Of a stretch of 64,000 bases of DNA, positions 28,270 to 37,729 are shown piece after piece (within the stretch, counting starts at the first letter, position 1; the number at the start of each line of letters is the position of its first letter). Both the position numbers and the translations under genes were made by a program. The stretch lies in assembly GCA_965262565.1 (NCBI GenBank), contig CBDHFQ010000025.1:124001-188000 (forward strand), in the 5' to 3' direction. Under the pieces are notes generated by a model, which did not search any database, was not told the DNA's origin, and was given only the letters and a program-made list of their open reading frames with translations. The stretch is from CBDHFQ01 sp965262565. GTDB lineage: Bacteria; Bacteroidota; Bacteroidia; J057.

Positions 28270-30651
28270 TTATCGATTTAAATAAGAAACAAGTCTGTCA
28301 AAGTAGGCTTCTCGCTCTACCGGAGAAGCTAAAAAGTAGAAAAACCCTACGGATCGTTCTAGGGCAAGAAAATCAGAAATAAATTGGAATATAGCATTAG
28401 CTCGTGATAATTCTGCTTGTAAAGTCGCATTTTGCGCATCAATCAAACTCGTAATATTTACCTGACCTTGCGAATAAGCATCTTGAACAATGCGAAAGTT
28501 TTCCCTGGCAGCAGTGGCTGCCTTCTGAGATAAGGTTACAGTAGCATAAGAAGCTCCGACACTTTCTAATGAAGACCTAACTCTTAATTCTAACTGATTT
28601 CTAGCATTTTGGCGGGAATCCTCTAATTGTAATAGCGAAACTTTCGTTCGTTGAACGTCTATACTTCTCCTTCCTCCCTGAATTAACGGATATTGTATGC
28701 CGATCCCTACGTTCCATGTGGGTTTAGAAAGGTCTGGTACTAAGCCAAACTGCTGAAGTTCAGGAGAAACAGGGAAAGTCTTAAATTGCTCTACATTATA
28801 ATTAACATTTCCGGAAATGATCATCGAAGGTAGGAAGAAAGCCCGCTGTTGAGATTGCTTTTGCCTTTCCTGAGCTGCTATGCTCAACTGAATTTGTTTT
28901 AGTTCCGGCAATAGTCGAAATGCTTCATCCACCATAAAATCCCCAAACACTTCCAAATCTCCATAATCGTTTACGAATTCCACTATTCTTTCATCAGTGA
29001 TTAATAGAATAGGCTCTTCTAGATCGACACTATCTGTTCTAAAGGGCTGGTTGATCGGTAGATTTAGCAATTGGTTGAGCTGAAACTCCGCCTGACGCTT
29101 TTGGGCAAAAGCATTATTCAAGTTAATATTAGCATTAGCTAATTCAGAGATCCAACGATTAAGGTCGGAAGCACCTGTATAACCTACAGCTTCTTTATTA
29201 TTAGCGATATCATAGTTTTCCTGGGTAAGGAGCACATTTTCTCTTTGGATGCGCAGATTGCGTTTAGCCAACAATACATTTAAATATGCCTGGCTGGCAT
29301 CTAACACTGCATTGAGCTGCGTCTCTTTAAGTGCAAATTTTTCACTTTCCCTTAAAAGCTTATTAATTTTAATGTTGGCATAAACAGGTTCAGAAAAAAA
29401 TACCTGGGATAATGATCCTCCAGCCAGCCAACCCACTCTTCCTTGAACTCCAAAGGAAGTAGAAGCTGTCTGAGCGTCCACCCCAGTAAAACTTGTATTA
29501 GCAGATATTTCTGGTAACAAGTTTGATACCGCAGTTTGATAATCTTTTTGTGCCAATCCAACCGATTTTTCTGCTACTGCTATATCTAAATTTTGTTCCA
29601 GCACTTGAGCAATGACCCCATTTAAAGAATAAATATTTTTCGTGTTAGGCTCTTCAAAATCCACCAATAAAGCCTCCGACATCATATCAAAATCCGGATA
29701 TTTTTTTACCGTATTAGCAGTTTGCATATTGATTAAGACCGTTTCAGAAAAATTCTCCATTTCTACCGGAAGATCTGCTGCATTTTCTCCTTTTAATATT
29801 TTATACACATCGGTAGCCACTCTGCGGGGGATACTGTTCAAATTTTCAGAAACTTGATAACCAATCAATACTCCTCTACTTACTAATAAATCACCCAATA
29901 AGGCAGAAGAGACCAATTGTTTTTTGTTTATCATTTGGATGAGGCTATCAAGCTCCGCTTGAGATATCAAACTAAATTCAGGAAGAAAATAAATGGCGTC
30001 AACTTCATCTGGGATACCGTCTGCAGTGGCTTTTCCCGTAGCTTCGAGCTTGATGAAAGAAAGATCAACGTCTTTATCATCCAAGGCTTTTTCAAAAAAT
30101 TGAGGTAAAATATCTACGTTTCCTAATGTTTGTTGGGGAGAGATAATACCGAGGTGTTTATAAGGGTAAATGGTCCTCATTACTTCTAAATCTCTCGCTA
30201 CATTAAATGGAGTTTCTATATAGGTGAAATTGTGAGCTCCTGAGGTACCACTGTCTGTTTGAGGAACATTTTGAATATTATGGTCGATTACTATAGCAGA
30301 TATAGAAGGCTTGGGAAACTGCTTTCTGTCAGCTAAGAAAGTACCAGATAAAGAACCGGAAGCTATCACGAGATCTATTTGATCATCCAGGAAAGCCTTT
30401 TGAATGTATTGCTGAATTTTTTCAGCATCGAAGCCGCCATAAGCGTAGTGAAAAATTGGATCATATCGATTCTCGAGCAATATGTTTATTTCATGCTCAA
30501 TGGACTTGGTAAAACTTAATCTATCTGTACCCTCAGCTGATTCAAATTCATCCGTAATAAGGCTAATATGGATAGAAGGTAAAGGTTGAGTAAATGCAGA
30601 GATAACACTCCCTAACATGCAGAAAGCTAAAATGCGTCTAAAAATGTTCAT
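28270..30651 (-). CDS. Outer-membrane efflux protein (TolC family) fused to an N-terminal ABC-substrate-binding-like domain
   Basis: The 793-residue protein is far longer than a usual TolC-like factor (about 430-500). After a signal peptide (LGSVISAFTQ), residues of about 25-320 look like a periplasmic binding-protein fold of the ABC_sub_bind type. Examples are DDQIDLVIASGSLSGTFLAD, YKHLGIISPQQTLGN and a late segment before VATDVYKILKGENAADLP. From about residue 345 a standard TolC-family part follows: NGVIAQVLEQNLDIAVAEKS, helical repeats with NAVLDASQAYLNVLLAKRN, and LRVRSSLESVGASYATVTL. It should form the outer-membrane duct of the RND pump and carry a ligand-binding head in the periplasm. 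It is the first gene of the operon (this gene, adaptor, RND, MocA-like). Confidence 0.85.
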   Translation of the reverse strand: MNIFRRILAFCMLGSVISAFTQPLPSIHISLITDEFESAEGTDRLSFTKSIEHEINILLENRYDPIFHYAYGGFDAEKIQQYIQKAFLDDQIDLVIASGSLSGTFLADRKQFPKPSISAIVIDHNIQNVPQTDSGTSGAHNFTYIETPFNVARDLEVMRTIYPYKHLGIISPQQTLGNVDILPQFFEKALDDKDVDLSFIKLEATGKATADGIPDEVDAIYFLPEFSLISQAELDSLIQMINKKQLVSSALLGDLLVSRGVLIGYQVSENLNSIPRRVATDVYKILKGENAADLPVEMENFSETVLINMQTANTVKKYPDFDMMSEALLVDFEEPNTKNIYSLNGVIAQVLEQNLDIAVAEKSVGLAQKDYQTAVSNLLPEISANTSFTGVDAQTASTSFGVQGRVGWLAGGSLSQVFFSEPVYANIKINKLLRESEKFALKETQLNAVLDASQAYLNVLLAKRNLRIQRENVLLTQENYDIANNKEAVGYTGASDLNRWISELANANINLNNAFAQKRQAEFQLNQLLNLPINQPFRTDSVDLEEPILLITDERIVEFVNDYGDLEVFGDFMVDEAFRLLPELKQIQLSIAAQERQKQSQQRAFFLPSMIISGNVNYNVEQFKTFPVSPELQQFGLVPDLSKPTWNVGIGIQYPLIQGGRRSIDVQRTKVSLLQLEDSRQNARNQLELRVRSSLESVGASYATVTLSQKAATAARENFRIVQDAYSQGQVNITSLIDAQNATLQAELSRANAIFQFISDFLALERSVGFFYFLASPVEREAYFDRLVSYLNR

Positions 30652-31021
30652 TCATCAGGCTGTTTGATGTGTTGCTCGATACTCACAAAGTAAAAGAATA
30701 AAATAGCTTGAAGGAAGAATTCCTGTTATTAATCTAAATTATTCTACCGAATCTTGAGAAAGTGAAATAGATTTCGAAAAGAGACACTTTCATATCTAAA
30801 AAATAGGTAATCAATTGCTTTATCATTCTATGATAAGTAATTGGCCACAAAATTATAAAGAAAAATCGTTATGAGTCCTTAACAAATGTTAAGAAACGAT
30901 TTAGATCTCTTTTATTTTTTGATTCATTTTGAAAACGGCAGCTACTGTTTAAAGAAAAAATGATCCAAAGCAAAGAATTTTTTTGCCACCACTAAATTAG
31001 CTTAACCTGGCACCCATTAGA
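30652..31021. other. Intergenic region upstream of the RND operon, with an inverted repeat
   Basis: These 370 AT-rich bases must contain the promoter of the minus-strand RND operon and the 3' end of the TRAP operon. A hairpin-capable sequence lies at 30812-30843: ttatcat-tct-atgataa (30820-30836) with outer arms caatt/aattg. There is no clear T run on either side, so it is as likely an operator as a terminator. No gene is seen. Confidence 0.35.
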
Positions 31022-32143
31022 TTAAGAAAGCTGTTGAATATGATCGAAATATGATTTCTCCGTAACCAAAGACCAGGGACCAATTCTTTGCTTGAATGTT
31101 TGGTACGAATCATACACCTTTCTGCTAATGGTATCAGAGCCTATTTGTTCTTCTATCGCTTCTTCTGAGAGGTTTCTAAGACGATCCATGACGTCAGAGG
31201 GAAAGGTTTTCAAGGTAACCCCTTCCTCTTTAATGAGCTTTTCGAGATAAATGCCATTTTGAGCGTCGAACTCAGCTAATACCCAGGCATGTGCACGAGC
31301 GCAAGCTGTCTCCACGATCTCCTGTAGATCTCCTGGGAGGGATTCATAGGTGGATTTATTGATAAAGAATTCTAATTGAGAACCTGGTTCATGCCAACCT
31401 GGTGCATAATAAAATTTAGCAATTTTATGGAAGCCCATTTTATAATCGTGATATGGGCCTATCCATTCAGTGGCATCTATCACTCCTCTTTCAAGGCTGG
31501 TATAAATCTCTCCACCTGCTACCAGTACAGCAGCTCCACCAGCCTTTTCTAACACTTTTCCTCCTAATCCTGGAATTCGCATCTTTAATCCGTTCAAATC
31601 AGACACAGCATTGATCTCACGATTGAACCATCCTCCCATTTGTACTCCTGTATTTCCTCCAGGAAAAGGAACCAGATTAAAGGGAGCATATACTTCTTTC
31701 CATAATTCATGGCCACCTCCGCTATAAAGCCAGGATTGCAATTGTTGGGCATTCATCCCAAAAGGGACAGCAGCAAAAAACTGCGAAGCAGGGGATTTTC
31801 CTGCCCAATAATAAGAAGCTCCACTTCCCATATCAGCTGTACCACTGGAAACTGCATCAAATGCCTCTAAGGCAGGAACTAACTCTCCCCCTCCATACAC
31901 TTTGATTGAAATTCTCCCAGCTGACATGGTTTTTACCCATTCTGCCAACATATTAGCTACCTCACCCAAGACAGGAAAATTAGGGGGCCAGGTAGTTACC
32001 ATATTCCAACGATATTTTTTATCTGAAATAACAGCCGGACCTGATGCATTGTCCTGTGCATTATTATTATTACAAGATGTCGCCAATAATGGAGCTGAAA
32101 GTGTAGCTAGTAATCCTTTTTTCAGAAATGTATTCCTTTTCAT
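31022..32143 (-). CDS. dctP: TRAP transporter substrate-binding protein (DctP family), lipoprotein
   Basis: The 373-residue protein has a lipoprotein signal ending LLATSC24, so it is tethered in the periplasm. The family fold is seen in YRWNMVTTWPPNFPVLGEVA, GGGELVPALEAFDAVSSGTA and LNGLKMRIPGLGGKVLEKAG. The Arg in KMRIPG normally holds the carboxylate of the ligand. The 'TTWPPN' type with IDATEWIGPYHDYKMGFHK belongs to the branch that often binds larger or keto-acid substrates. It is the last gene of the unit that also encodes DctM, DctQ, a PQQ-type dehydrogenase and an isomerase-like protein. A sugar acid or oxidised sugar is therefore a reasonable guess for its ligand. Confidence 0.9.
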   Translation of the reverse strand: MKRNTFLKKGLLATLSAPLLATSCNNNNAQDNASGPAVISDKKYRWNMVTTWPPNFPVLGEVANMLAEWVKTMSAGRISIKVYGGGELVPALEAFDAVSSGTADMGSGASYYWAGKSPASQFFAAVPFGMNAQQLQSWLYSGGGHELWKEVYAPFNLVPFPGGNTGVQMGGWFNREINAVSDLNGLKMRIPGLGGKVLEKAGGAAVLVAGGEIYTSLERGVIDATEWIGPYHDYKMGFHKIAKFYYAPGWHEPGSQLEFFINKSTYESLPGDLQEIVETACARAHAWVLAEFDAQNGIYLEKLIKEEGVTLKTFPSDVMDRLRNLSEEAIEEQIGSDTISRKVYDSYQTFKQRIGPWSLVTEKSYFDHIQQLS

Positions 32144-32209
32144 AGTTCAAGATCCAGGGTCTGGAGGTAAACGAGTAAATCTATTAGTTCAGATTAAAGA
32201 TACCTTATT

Positions 32210-33556
32210 TTAAGAAAAAATATGGATTATTCCTGGAAAGGCGATAACTACTGCTAGCATTATCAATTGAATAACGACAAAAGGGATTATTCCCCGGTAT
32301 ATCTGGCGGGTACTTATATGGTCGGGAACGACTCCTTTCAAATAAAATAGGGAAAAACCAAATGGAGGAGTGAGAAAAGAGGTCTGCAAATTCAATGCTA
32401 TCAATACGCCTACCCATAACATATCCATTTCCAATGCATTAAATACAGGGGTTACCACAGGAACGATGATAAAAATAATTTCGATAAAATCTATGAAAAA
32501 CCCTGCCAGAAAAATAGTGAGCATTACTAATCCCAGAAAAGCCATAGGAGGTAGTTGAGCTTGGGTAATTAAATCCACCAAATAGTCATCAGCTCCTAAG
32601 GTTCTAAAGATCAAGGTAAAAGTAGTAGCTCCAAGTAAAATGAAAAATACCATGGCCGTAAGATGAGTCGTTTCTCTCATTACTTCTTTTAGTAAACCCA
32701 GGTGGAATTTTTGTTGAAGCATGGTGAGTCCAGTAGCTGCCAATGCTCCTACCGCAGCAGCTTCCGTGGGAGAAGCTATTCCGGCAAATATGGATCCCAG
32801 GACAAGGATGATAAGCAAAAGGGGAAGAACGAAAGCCTTAATCACTTCGATGATGAACAGTGAATCGGATTGCTGGGAATCTTCTGGCAAATCTATGGTA
32901 GGTGCCACTTCCGGTCTAATATAAGATACCAATAAAATGTAAATGATATACAGTCCCACTAAAATTAATCCCGGAACCAGGGCACTAGAAAACATAGTCC
33001 CTACATCTACCTGACCCACTCCACGGCTACTGCTGCTAATAGTATCTGCTAATAGTACAAGAACGATAGAAGGAGGGATAATTTGTCCCAATGTCCCGGA
33101 AGAAGCAATAGTTCCAGTAGCTAATTCTGCTTGATATCCTTTTTTTAGCATGACTGGAAGGCTGATAAGGCCCATAGTAACTACTGTAGCTCCGACTATT
33201 CCCGTCGAAGCGGCTAATAAGGCACCGACGATGACTACTGAGATGGCTAATCCCCCTTTGAGCTTTCCAAATAATCTTGCCATCGTAACTAATAAACTTT
33301 CAGCTAAGCCCGATTTTTCCAGCATAATTCCCATATAAATAAACAGAGGGACAGCCATGAGAATGAAATTATTCATCACCCCCATAAATCGCGAAGGAAG
33401 AAGTTGGAAATCTCTTATTGAAAAGTAATCAGGGGCAAACATCCATATAGCCAACCCGAACATAGTGGAAACTCCGCCTAATGTGAAAGCGACAGGATAT
33501 CCCATCAAGATTAATCCAAATATCAGTAGAAATAAAATAAGGGCAAGAATTTCCAT
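32210..33556 (-). CDS. dctM: TRAP transporter large permease (DctM family)
   Basis: The 448-residue integral membrane protein has about twelve helices. It contains FTLGGVSTMFGLAIWM near the start, STGIVGATVVTMGLISLPVM, GTIASSGTLGQIIPPSIVLV and AGIASPTEAAAVGALAATGL, all hallmarks of DctM. It uses a sodium gradient to move a ligand delivered by the DctP protein at 31022. The DctQ gene ends 6 bases upstream, as normal in TRAP operons. The frame is intact. Confidence 0.93.
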   Translation of the reverse strand: MEILALILFLLIFGLILMGYPVAFTLGGVSTMFGLAIWMFAPDYFSIRDFQLLPSRFMGVMNNFILMAVPLFIYMGIMLEKSGLAESLLVTMARLFGKLKGGLAISVVIVGALLAASTGIVGATVVTMGLISLPVMLKKGYQAELATGTIASSGTLGQIIPPSIVLVLLADTISSSSRGVGQVDVGTMFSSALVPGLILVGLYIIYILLVSYIRPEVAPTIDLPEDSQQSDSLFIIEVIKAFVLPLLLIILVLGSIFAGIASPTEAAAVGALAATGLTMLQQKFHLGLLKEVMRETTHLTAMVFFILLGATTFTLIFRTLGADDYLVDLITQAQLPPMAFLGLVMLTIFLAGFFIDFIEIIFIIVPVVTPVFNALEMDMLWVGVLIALNLQTSFLTPPFGFSLFYLKGVVPDHISTRQIYRGIIPFVVIQLIMLAVVIAFPGIIHIFS

Positions 33557-33562
33557 GAATAA

Positions 33563-34066
33563 CTAAGAGTTAACTTGTTGGATAGTGAGGATGGAAGACA
33601 ATAAAGAGGATACTGCCTGCAATAATAGGAATAAGAAAGCCACTGGGATAGAGAATTTTAATATGTAAAGGGCTGGAAGGCCTCCAGGTTGGGGGGACGC
33701 TTCTCCTATATTCCATGAATTAAGTGCATATTTATATCCTACCCAAATAATTAATGTTGTCCAGGGGATTAACAATAGAATAGCTCCCACTAAATTTACC
33801 CAGGCCTTTCTTTTTTCGGACCAATTAGTATACAACATATCTACCCTTACATGTTTGCCTTGTTGAAAAGCATATCCCGCTCCCAATAAAAAAACGAAAG
33901 CAAAAAAGTAAATTTCCAATTCATTGATCCAGATAAACGAAAAATCAAACACGTATCGGAAAAGCACATCTATACAAACCACCCAAACCAGTATACTCGT
34001 AAGCCAGCTTACTCCATTTCCGACGACTTCATTGATTCTGTCAATCAATGTGATAAGTTTTTTCAT
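33563..34066 (-). CDS. dctQ: TRAP transporter small permease (DctQ family)
   Basis: The 167-residue membrane protein has four helices in the DctQ pattern, with WLTSILVWVVCIDVLFRYVF and FAFVFLLGAGYAFQQGKHVRVDM before the third helix. It is the small subunit that pairs with DctM at 32210. It lies 10 bases after the stop of the PQQ-type dehydrogenase gene, so the transporter is co-expressed with that enzyme. Confidence 0.9.
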   Translation of the reverse strand: MKKLITLIDRINEVVGNGVSWLTSILVWVVCIDVLFRYVFDFSFIWINELEIYFFAFVFLLGAGYAFQQGKHVRVDMLYTNWSEKRKAWVNLVGAILLLIPWTTLIIWVGYKYALNSWNIGEASPQPGGLPALYILKFSIPVAFLFLLLQAVSSLLSSILTIQQVNS

Positions 34067-34076
34067 ACTGGATGAT

Positions 34077-35807
34077 TTAAATAGTTGTCCCCCTTCTTTC
34101 TTCTGCCACTTCTTCCGCTCTTATTGCGCTAGCTTTGTTTCCAAAATCTTTGCGAATGTAACTCAATATATGCGCAATTTCTTCATCGGCCAAGTGATCG
34201 TAAGATGGCATTTCTTGTTCGTATGATTGCCCATTGACTTCTATTTTTTCAGAAAGTCCTTGCAGCATGATCTGAATCAGGCGGGCCTTGTCTCCAATGA
34301 CCCAATCGGTCCTAGCCAGCGGAGGAATCAAGCCTTCAGCCCCTAATCCGTCAGGCCTATGGCAACTTGCACAATGTTGAAGGTAAAGTTGTTGGCCTTT
34401 TGATAAATCATCTTCCAAAGCGGTATGCGACCAGTTTTCAGTAGCTAAAGCGATAGGCTCTTGCTCCTCCTTCAAGATCGTGTTGGAGGCTTGTTGCACG
34501 AGAAAATCATGTTCCTCCTTTTCAACAGCAGTTAACCGAATGATTCTATCTGGACCAGGCGGGAGGGTGTCATAAAGCCAGCTTTGTAATCTCGGGTGCC
34601 AGTCCATATTACTTGTAGTGAGAAATATTTCTCCACGAGGGGAAACACATATATCTCTCATTCTTCCCAATACTCTTTGCAAATAGATATGCTCGGATTG
34701 AATGTGCTTACCGTTCTGATCCAGGGTCAATACGCGCAGCGCTCTCCCTTTTAAGTTGACACTCAATATGCTGTGCTGCCATTCAGGAATAGTAGGATGA
34801 TCGAAATAGGCTATCCCCGCAACAGCAATCGTAGGTGTCCACGCTTTTAATGGTTCTTGAATGGGATATTGGTTACAAAAAGCTTCTTCCTTACGATTAT
34901 CGCAATAGCCTTCCACTTCAGGCCAACCATAATTTTTCCCAGCTATCAGTAGGTTTACTTCATCATCATTATTCGGTCCGTGTTCAGAGCTATAAATCTG
35001 ACCTCTTCCGTAGGTCAAGCCCTGAGCATTCCGATGTCCATATGTATAAATTAAACTGCCAGGGATTGGATTATCCGAAGGAACGCTACCATCTGGATTC
35101 ATCCGCAATATTTTTCCGCCCAAAAAGGCTAAATCCTGGCTTCCTTCTTTATTTCCTGCATCTCCTGTACTCAACAGTAATTTATGATCGGAAGTAAACA
35201 GCATCCTCGAGCCATTGTGATAGGATTTCCCGGGTATACTATCTAGAATTATTTGTGGATCTAAGAGGGTATCCCCCTCAAATTTATATCGGGTGAGACG
35301 AGAGAGAATGTTTTCCTTTTTTTGATGATCCAGGTAAGAAAAAGTGTAGTGTAAATATACAAATGGGGTTCTGTCCCATTCGGGATGAAGCGCCATACTA
35401 AGAAGGCCTCTCGATTTTTTATAGTGAACATCTTCTAGCTGTAGTAGCCTTTGTTGTTCTCCATTTTGGGGGTGAATTCTGCTGACCACTCCTTTTTGTT
35501 CGGTGAGCCAAAGCCATTGATCAGGACCATAATTGATATCCCAGGGCACATCGAATTCATTGGGGAGAACCTCCAACGTTAACATCGTGCTATCCAATTG
35601 TAAATATGAGTGTTCGACATCTTGGATAAAGGTCACAGGGATAGTATTTACATGCTTATTCTTTGATTGATGAGTTGAATGTTCTTTTGGCTGGCAAGAG
35701 GAAAAAGAAAAAACACAAACTCCTAAAAGCATCAGGAGCAGATCATAAGGATGTATAGAGAAAAAGTTTACAATGAAAAATGGCAGAAATGAAGTAATTC
35801 TGATCAT
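34077..35807 (-). CDS. PQQ-dependent sugar dehydrogenase (GSDH family) with C-terminal cytochrome c domain
   Basis: The 576-residue exported protein has a signal and lipobox-like start (LLGVCVFSFSSC). Residues of about 75-410 form a soluble-glucose-dehydrogenase-type propeller. Landmarks are VPWDINYGPDQWLWLTEQKG, SYHNGSRMLFTSDHKLLLST, IYSSEHGPNNDDEVNLL and KGRALRVLTLDQNGK. A cytochrome c domain follows, with heme motif C479-A-S-C482-H483 and a likely axial Met in YEQEMPSYDHLADEEI. It would oxidise a sugar in the periplasm and pass electrons to its own heme. It sits between an isomerase-like gene and the TRAP genes, so the oxidised product may be what the transporter imports. The PQQ source is not in this window. 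Confidence 0.88.
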   Translation of the reverse strand: MIRITSFLPFFIVNFFSIHPYDLLLMLLGVCVFSFSSCQPKEHSTHQSKNKHVNTIPVTFIQDVEHSYLQLDSTMLTLEVLPNEFDVPWDINYGPDQWLWLTEQKGVVSRIHPQNGEQQRLLQLEDVHYKKSRGLLSMALHPEWDRTPFVYLHYTFSYLDHQKKENILSRLTRYKFEGDTLLDPQIILDSIPGKSYHNGSRMLFTSDHKLLLSTGDAGNKEGSQDLAFLGGKILRMNPDGSVPSDNPIPGSLIYTYGHRNAQGLTYGRGQIYSSEHGPNNDDEVNLLIAGKNYGWPEVEGYCDNRKEEAFCNQYPIQEPLKAWTPTIAVAGIAYFDHPTIPEWQHSILSVNLKGRALRVLTLDQNGKHIQSEHIYLQRVLGRMRDICVSPRGEIFLTTSNMDWHPRLQSWLYDTLPPGPDRIIRLTAVEKEEHDFLVQQASNTILKEEQEPIALATENWSHTALEDDLSKGQQLYLQHCASCHRPDGLGAEGLIPPLARTDWVIGDKARLIQIMLQGLSEKIEVNGQSYEQEMPSYDHLADEEIAHILSYIRKDFGNKASAIRAEEVAEERRGTTI

Positions 35808-35817
35808 CTATAGAAAG

Positions 35818-36798
35818 TTAGTTTGAAACAAGTTGGTATTCTGTTAACCAGGATCGCAATTGTTGTAAATCTCTTTTCATGATGGAATAAATCTCTTCCG
35901 GCTTTTTAGTAATCTCTTTTTTTCCACTTTGAGCACCTCCCAAGTCATATTCTAAGTGAAGTGAAATAGGGGCTTTGATGCCATAGGACCGGATAGCTTT
36001 AAAATATGCGGGAAAATCTACCATTCCCTGACCTAAAGGTACATTCTCGACTTTCCATTTCCCATTTTTCTGAACCCATTTGAAATCTTTAATGACGATA
36101 GATTTGATACGGGAAGCGATTAATCTCAATTCTGTGGGCCAGGATAATCCACCTTCTACAGTTGCATGCCTGATATCGTATTGTACCCCCATACCTTCAG
36201 GATCTGCATCTTTTAGCATTTCGTATACTTCCCACAATGAAGCTCCTACGAATCTTCCTGCATGATTTTGATAGGCACCTGTCAAATTGAGCTTGACATT
36301 TAGGTCGGCTAATGCTGCTAATTTTTCACGGAAGGCTTGTATGGCTTCGGGGATACTTCCTTCATCGGGATATCTGAACCAGTTGGCTCGATAATATTCA
36401 ATGCCTTCAGCACTAGCTGTTTCCAATACCCTTTGATGTAGGGGATTGACTTCATCTATGGCGGTGGTCATCATCAATGGCGATAATCCAGCTTTTTTTA
36501 TAGCAGCCACTGCTTTAGGTAAATCCGTTTCTACATTCTCTGGGAGAACATGTCCTCCCGGCCGCACGGTCAAATCCAGTCCATCAAATCCCATTTCTGC
36601 TGCTCTGGCAGCCATCTCTTCATATTCCAAAAACTGTAAATGTTTGGAAAAAAGATGAATACTAAAGGCATCAGTTGGAGTATTTGAGGATTCTTCATCA
36701 GAAAAAGGCGTACACCAGGCAGTAAAAGGAACAGCCATGCCAGCAAGAGCCGTCGTTTTTATAAAAGATCTTCGATTATGTAAGGGGAGAGGAGTCAT
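35818..36798 (-). CDS. Sugar phosphate isomerase/epimerase-like TIM-barrel protein, Tat-exported
   Basis: The 326-residue protein has a twin-arginine signal (HNRRSFIKTTALAGMAV) and so is probably exported folded. The mature part is a xylose-isomerase-like AP-endonuclease-2 TIM barrel: MAARAAEMGFDGLDLTVRPG, NLTGAYQNHAGRFVGASLWE, GMGVQYDIRHATVEGGLSW and APISLHLEYDLGG, with metal-binding Glu, Asp and His residues in the expected strands. The substrate is unknown. It is the first gene of the unit with the PQQ dehydrogenase and TRAP genes, starting 10 bases before them. The promoter is in the 245 bases shared with the divergent Uma2-type gene. Confidence 0.87.
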   Translation of the reverse strand: MTPLPLHNRRSFIKTTALAGMAVPFTAWCTPFSDEESSNTPTDAFSIHLFSKHLQFLEYEEMAARAAEMGFDGLDLTVRPGGHVLPENVETDLPKAVAAIKKAGLSPLMMTTAIDEVNPLHQRVLETASAEGIEYYRANWFRYPDEGSIPEAIQAFREKLAALADLNVKLNLTGAYQNHAGRFVGASLWEVYEMLKDADPEGMGVQYDIRHATVEGGLSWPTELRLIASRIKSIVIKDFKWVQKNGKWKVENVPLGQGMVDFPAYFKAIRSYGIKAPISLHLEYDLGGAQSGKKEITKKPEEIYSIMKRDLQQLRSWLTEYQLVSN

Positions 36799-37043
36799 TG
36801 GTGTATTGGGTTAATTTCGATTGAAGAGGATAGCACATAATTCTTTAAAATATACATTTCTTAATGAAAATAAGCATTTTATTCCTTCAGTCTAAAGGAT
36901 TTTAAGGAATTGTCAAGAGTGGAATTTCGCCTTTTTACAGCTACATATTGATGTTAAAAGTTAGCAAAATACTATTCTACTTAGAATACTCATTGTTTCT
37001 ATGCTGTCCTTTGAGTAAATTAAAGAATATAATCGCAGCAGAT

Positions 37044-37703
37044 ATGAATAAATCTGATACAGTATTGGGGTATAACTGGGCGGATACATTCTACCCACAA
37101 TCAGATGGAAAACCATTGGCAGAAAATACTTGGCAATTAAAATGGATCGTACTACTATTCAATAATCTAGAAATATTGTTGGATGGGAAGATGGCATTTG
37201 TAGCTGCTGATCTATTTTGGTATCCGGTAGAGGGAAAAAATAAAATTGTCATCACACCAGATGTACTCATTGCTTTAGGTAGGCCTTCTGTGGATCGTCC
37301 TTCTTATCAGCAGTGGAAGGAAGATGATGTGGCTCCTCAAGTAGTGTTTGAGGTAATATCACCTTCAAATACGACGAATGAGATGCGTAAAAAATTGGAC
37401 TTTTATGAAATGTATGGAGTGCAGGAATACATCGTGATTGATCCTGAAAAAAACAATAAAGAGGATTTTGAGGTGTGGGAAAGGAGGGCAAACAAATTGG
37501 TTAGATCACCTTTGTCCAATATTGATTGGCAAAGTTCTCTGTTAGGAATTAGGCTGAAAAAAGAAGGCGAAAGTGTCAAAGTATATCATCCTGATGGCAC
37601 AGTATTTAAATCGGGAAAGGAATTAAATCAAGAAGCTGCTTTGAAGGAGGAAGAGATCCAACGACTCAAAGCCAAATTGAAAGCAGCAGGATTGGAAGAT
37701 TGA
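37044..37703 (+). CDS. Uma2-family (DUF820) putative restriction-like nuclease protein
   Basis: The protein has the PD-(D/E)XK-like fold of Uma2 proteins: KIVITPDVLIALG (Asp), PQVVFEVISPSNTTNEMRKK (the E-V-x-S-P-S core), KLDFYEMYGVQEYIVIDPE and a C-terminal coiled-coil tail (ALKEEEIQRLKAKLKAA). An in-frame extension upstream to 36948 exists but starts with TTG and is lipophilic and unusual. The ATG at 37044 (MNKSDTVLGYNW) gives 219 residues, the normal length, so I prefer it. These proteins are very abundant in some bacteria and their role is unclear. A dead paralogue lies at 46564. Confidence 0.82.
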   Translation: MNKSDTVLGYNWADTFYPQSDGKPLAENTWQLKWIVLLFNNLEILLDGKMAFVAADLFWYPVEGKNKIVITPDVLIALGRPSVDRPSYQQWKEDDVAPQVVFEVISPSNTTNEMRKKLDFYEMYGVQEYIVIDPEKNNKEDFEVWERRANKLVRSPLSNIDWQSSLLGIRLKKEGESVKVYHPDGTVFKSGKELNQEAALKEEEIQRLKAKLKAAGLED

Positions 37704-37729
37704 ATGCTTATAGGGTTTATATATTTCTG

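Noticed and set aside
36948..37043. Upstream extension of the intact Uma2-type gene
   Set aside because: It needs a TTG start and adds a Cys-rich hydrophobic stretch foreign to the family, so the ATG at 37044 is better.
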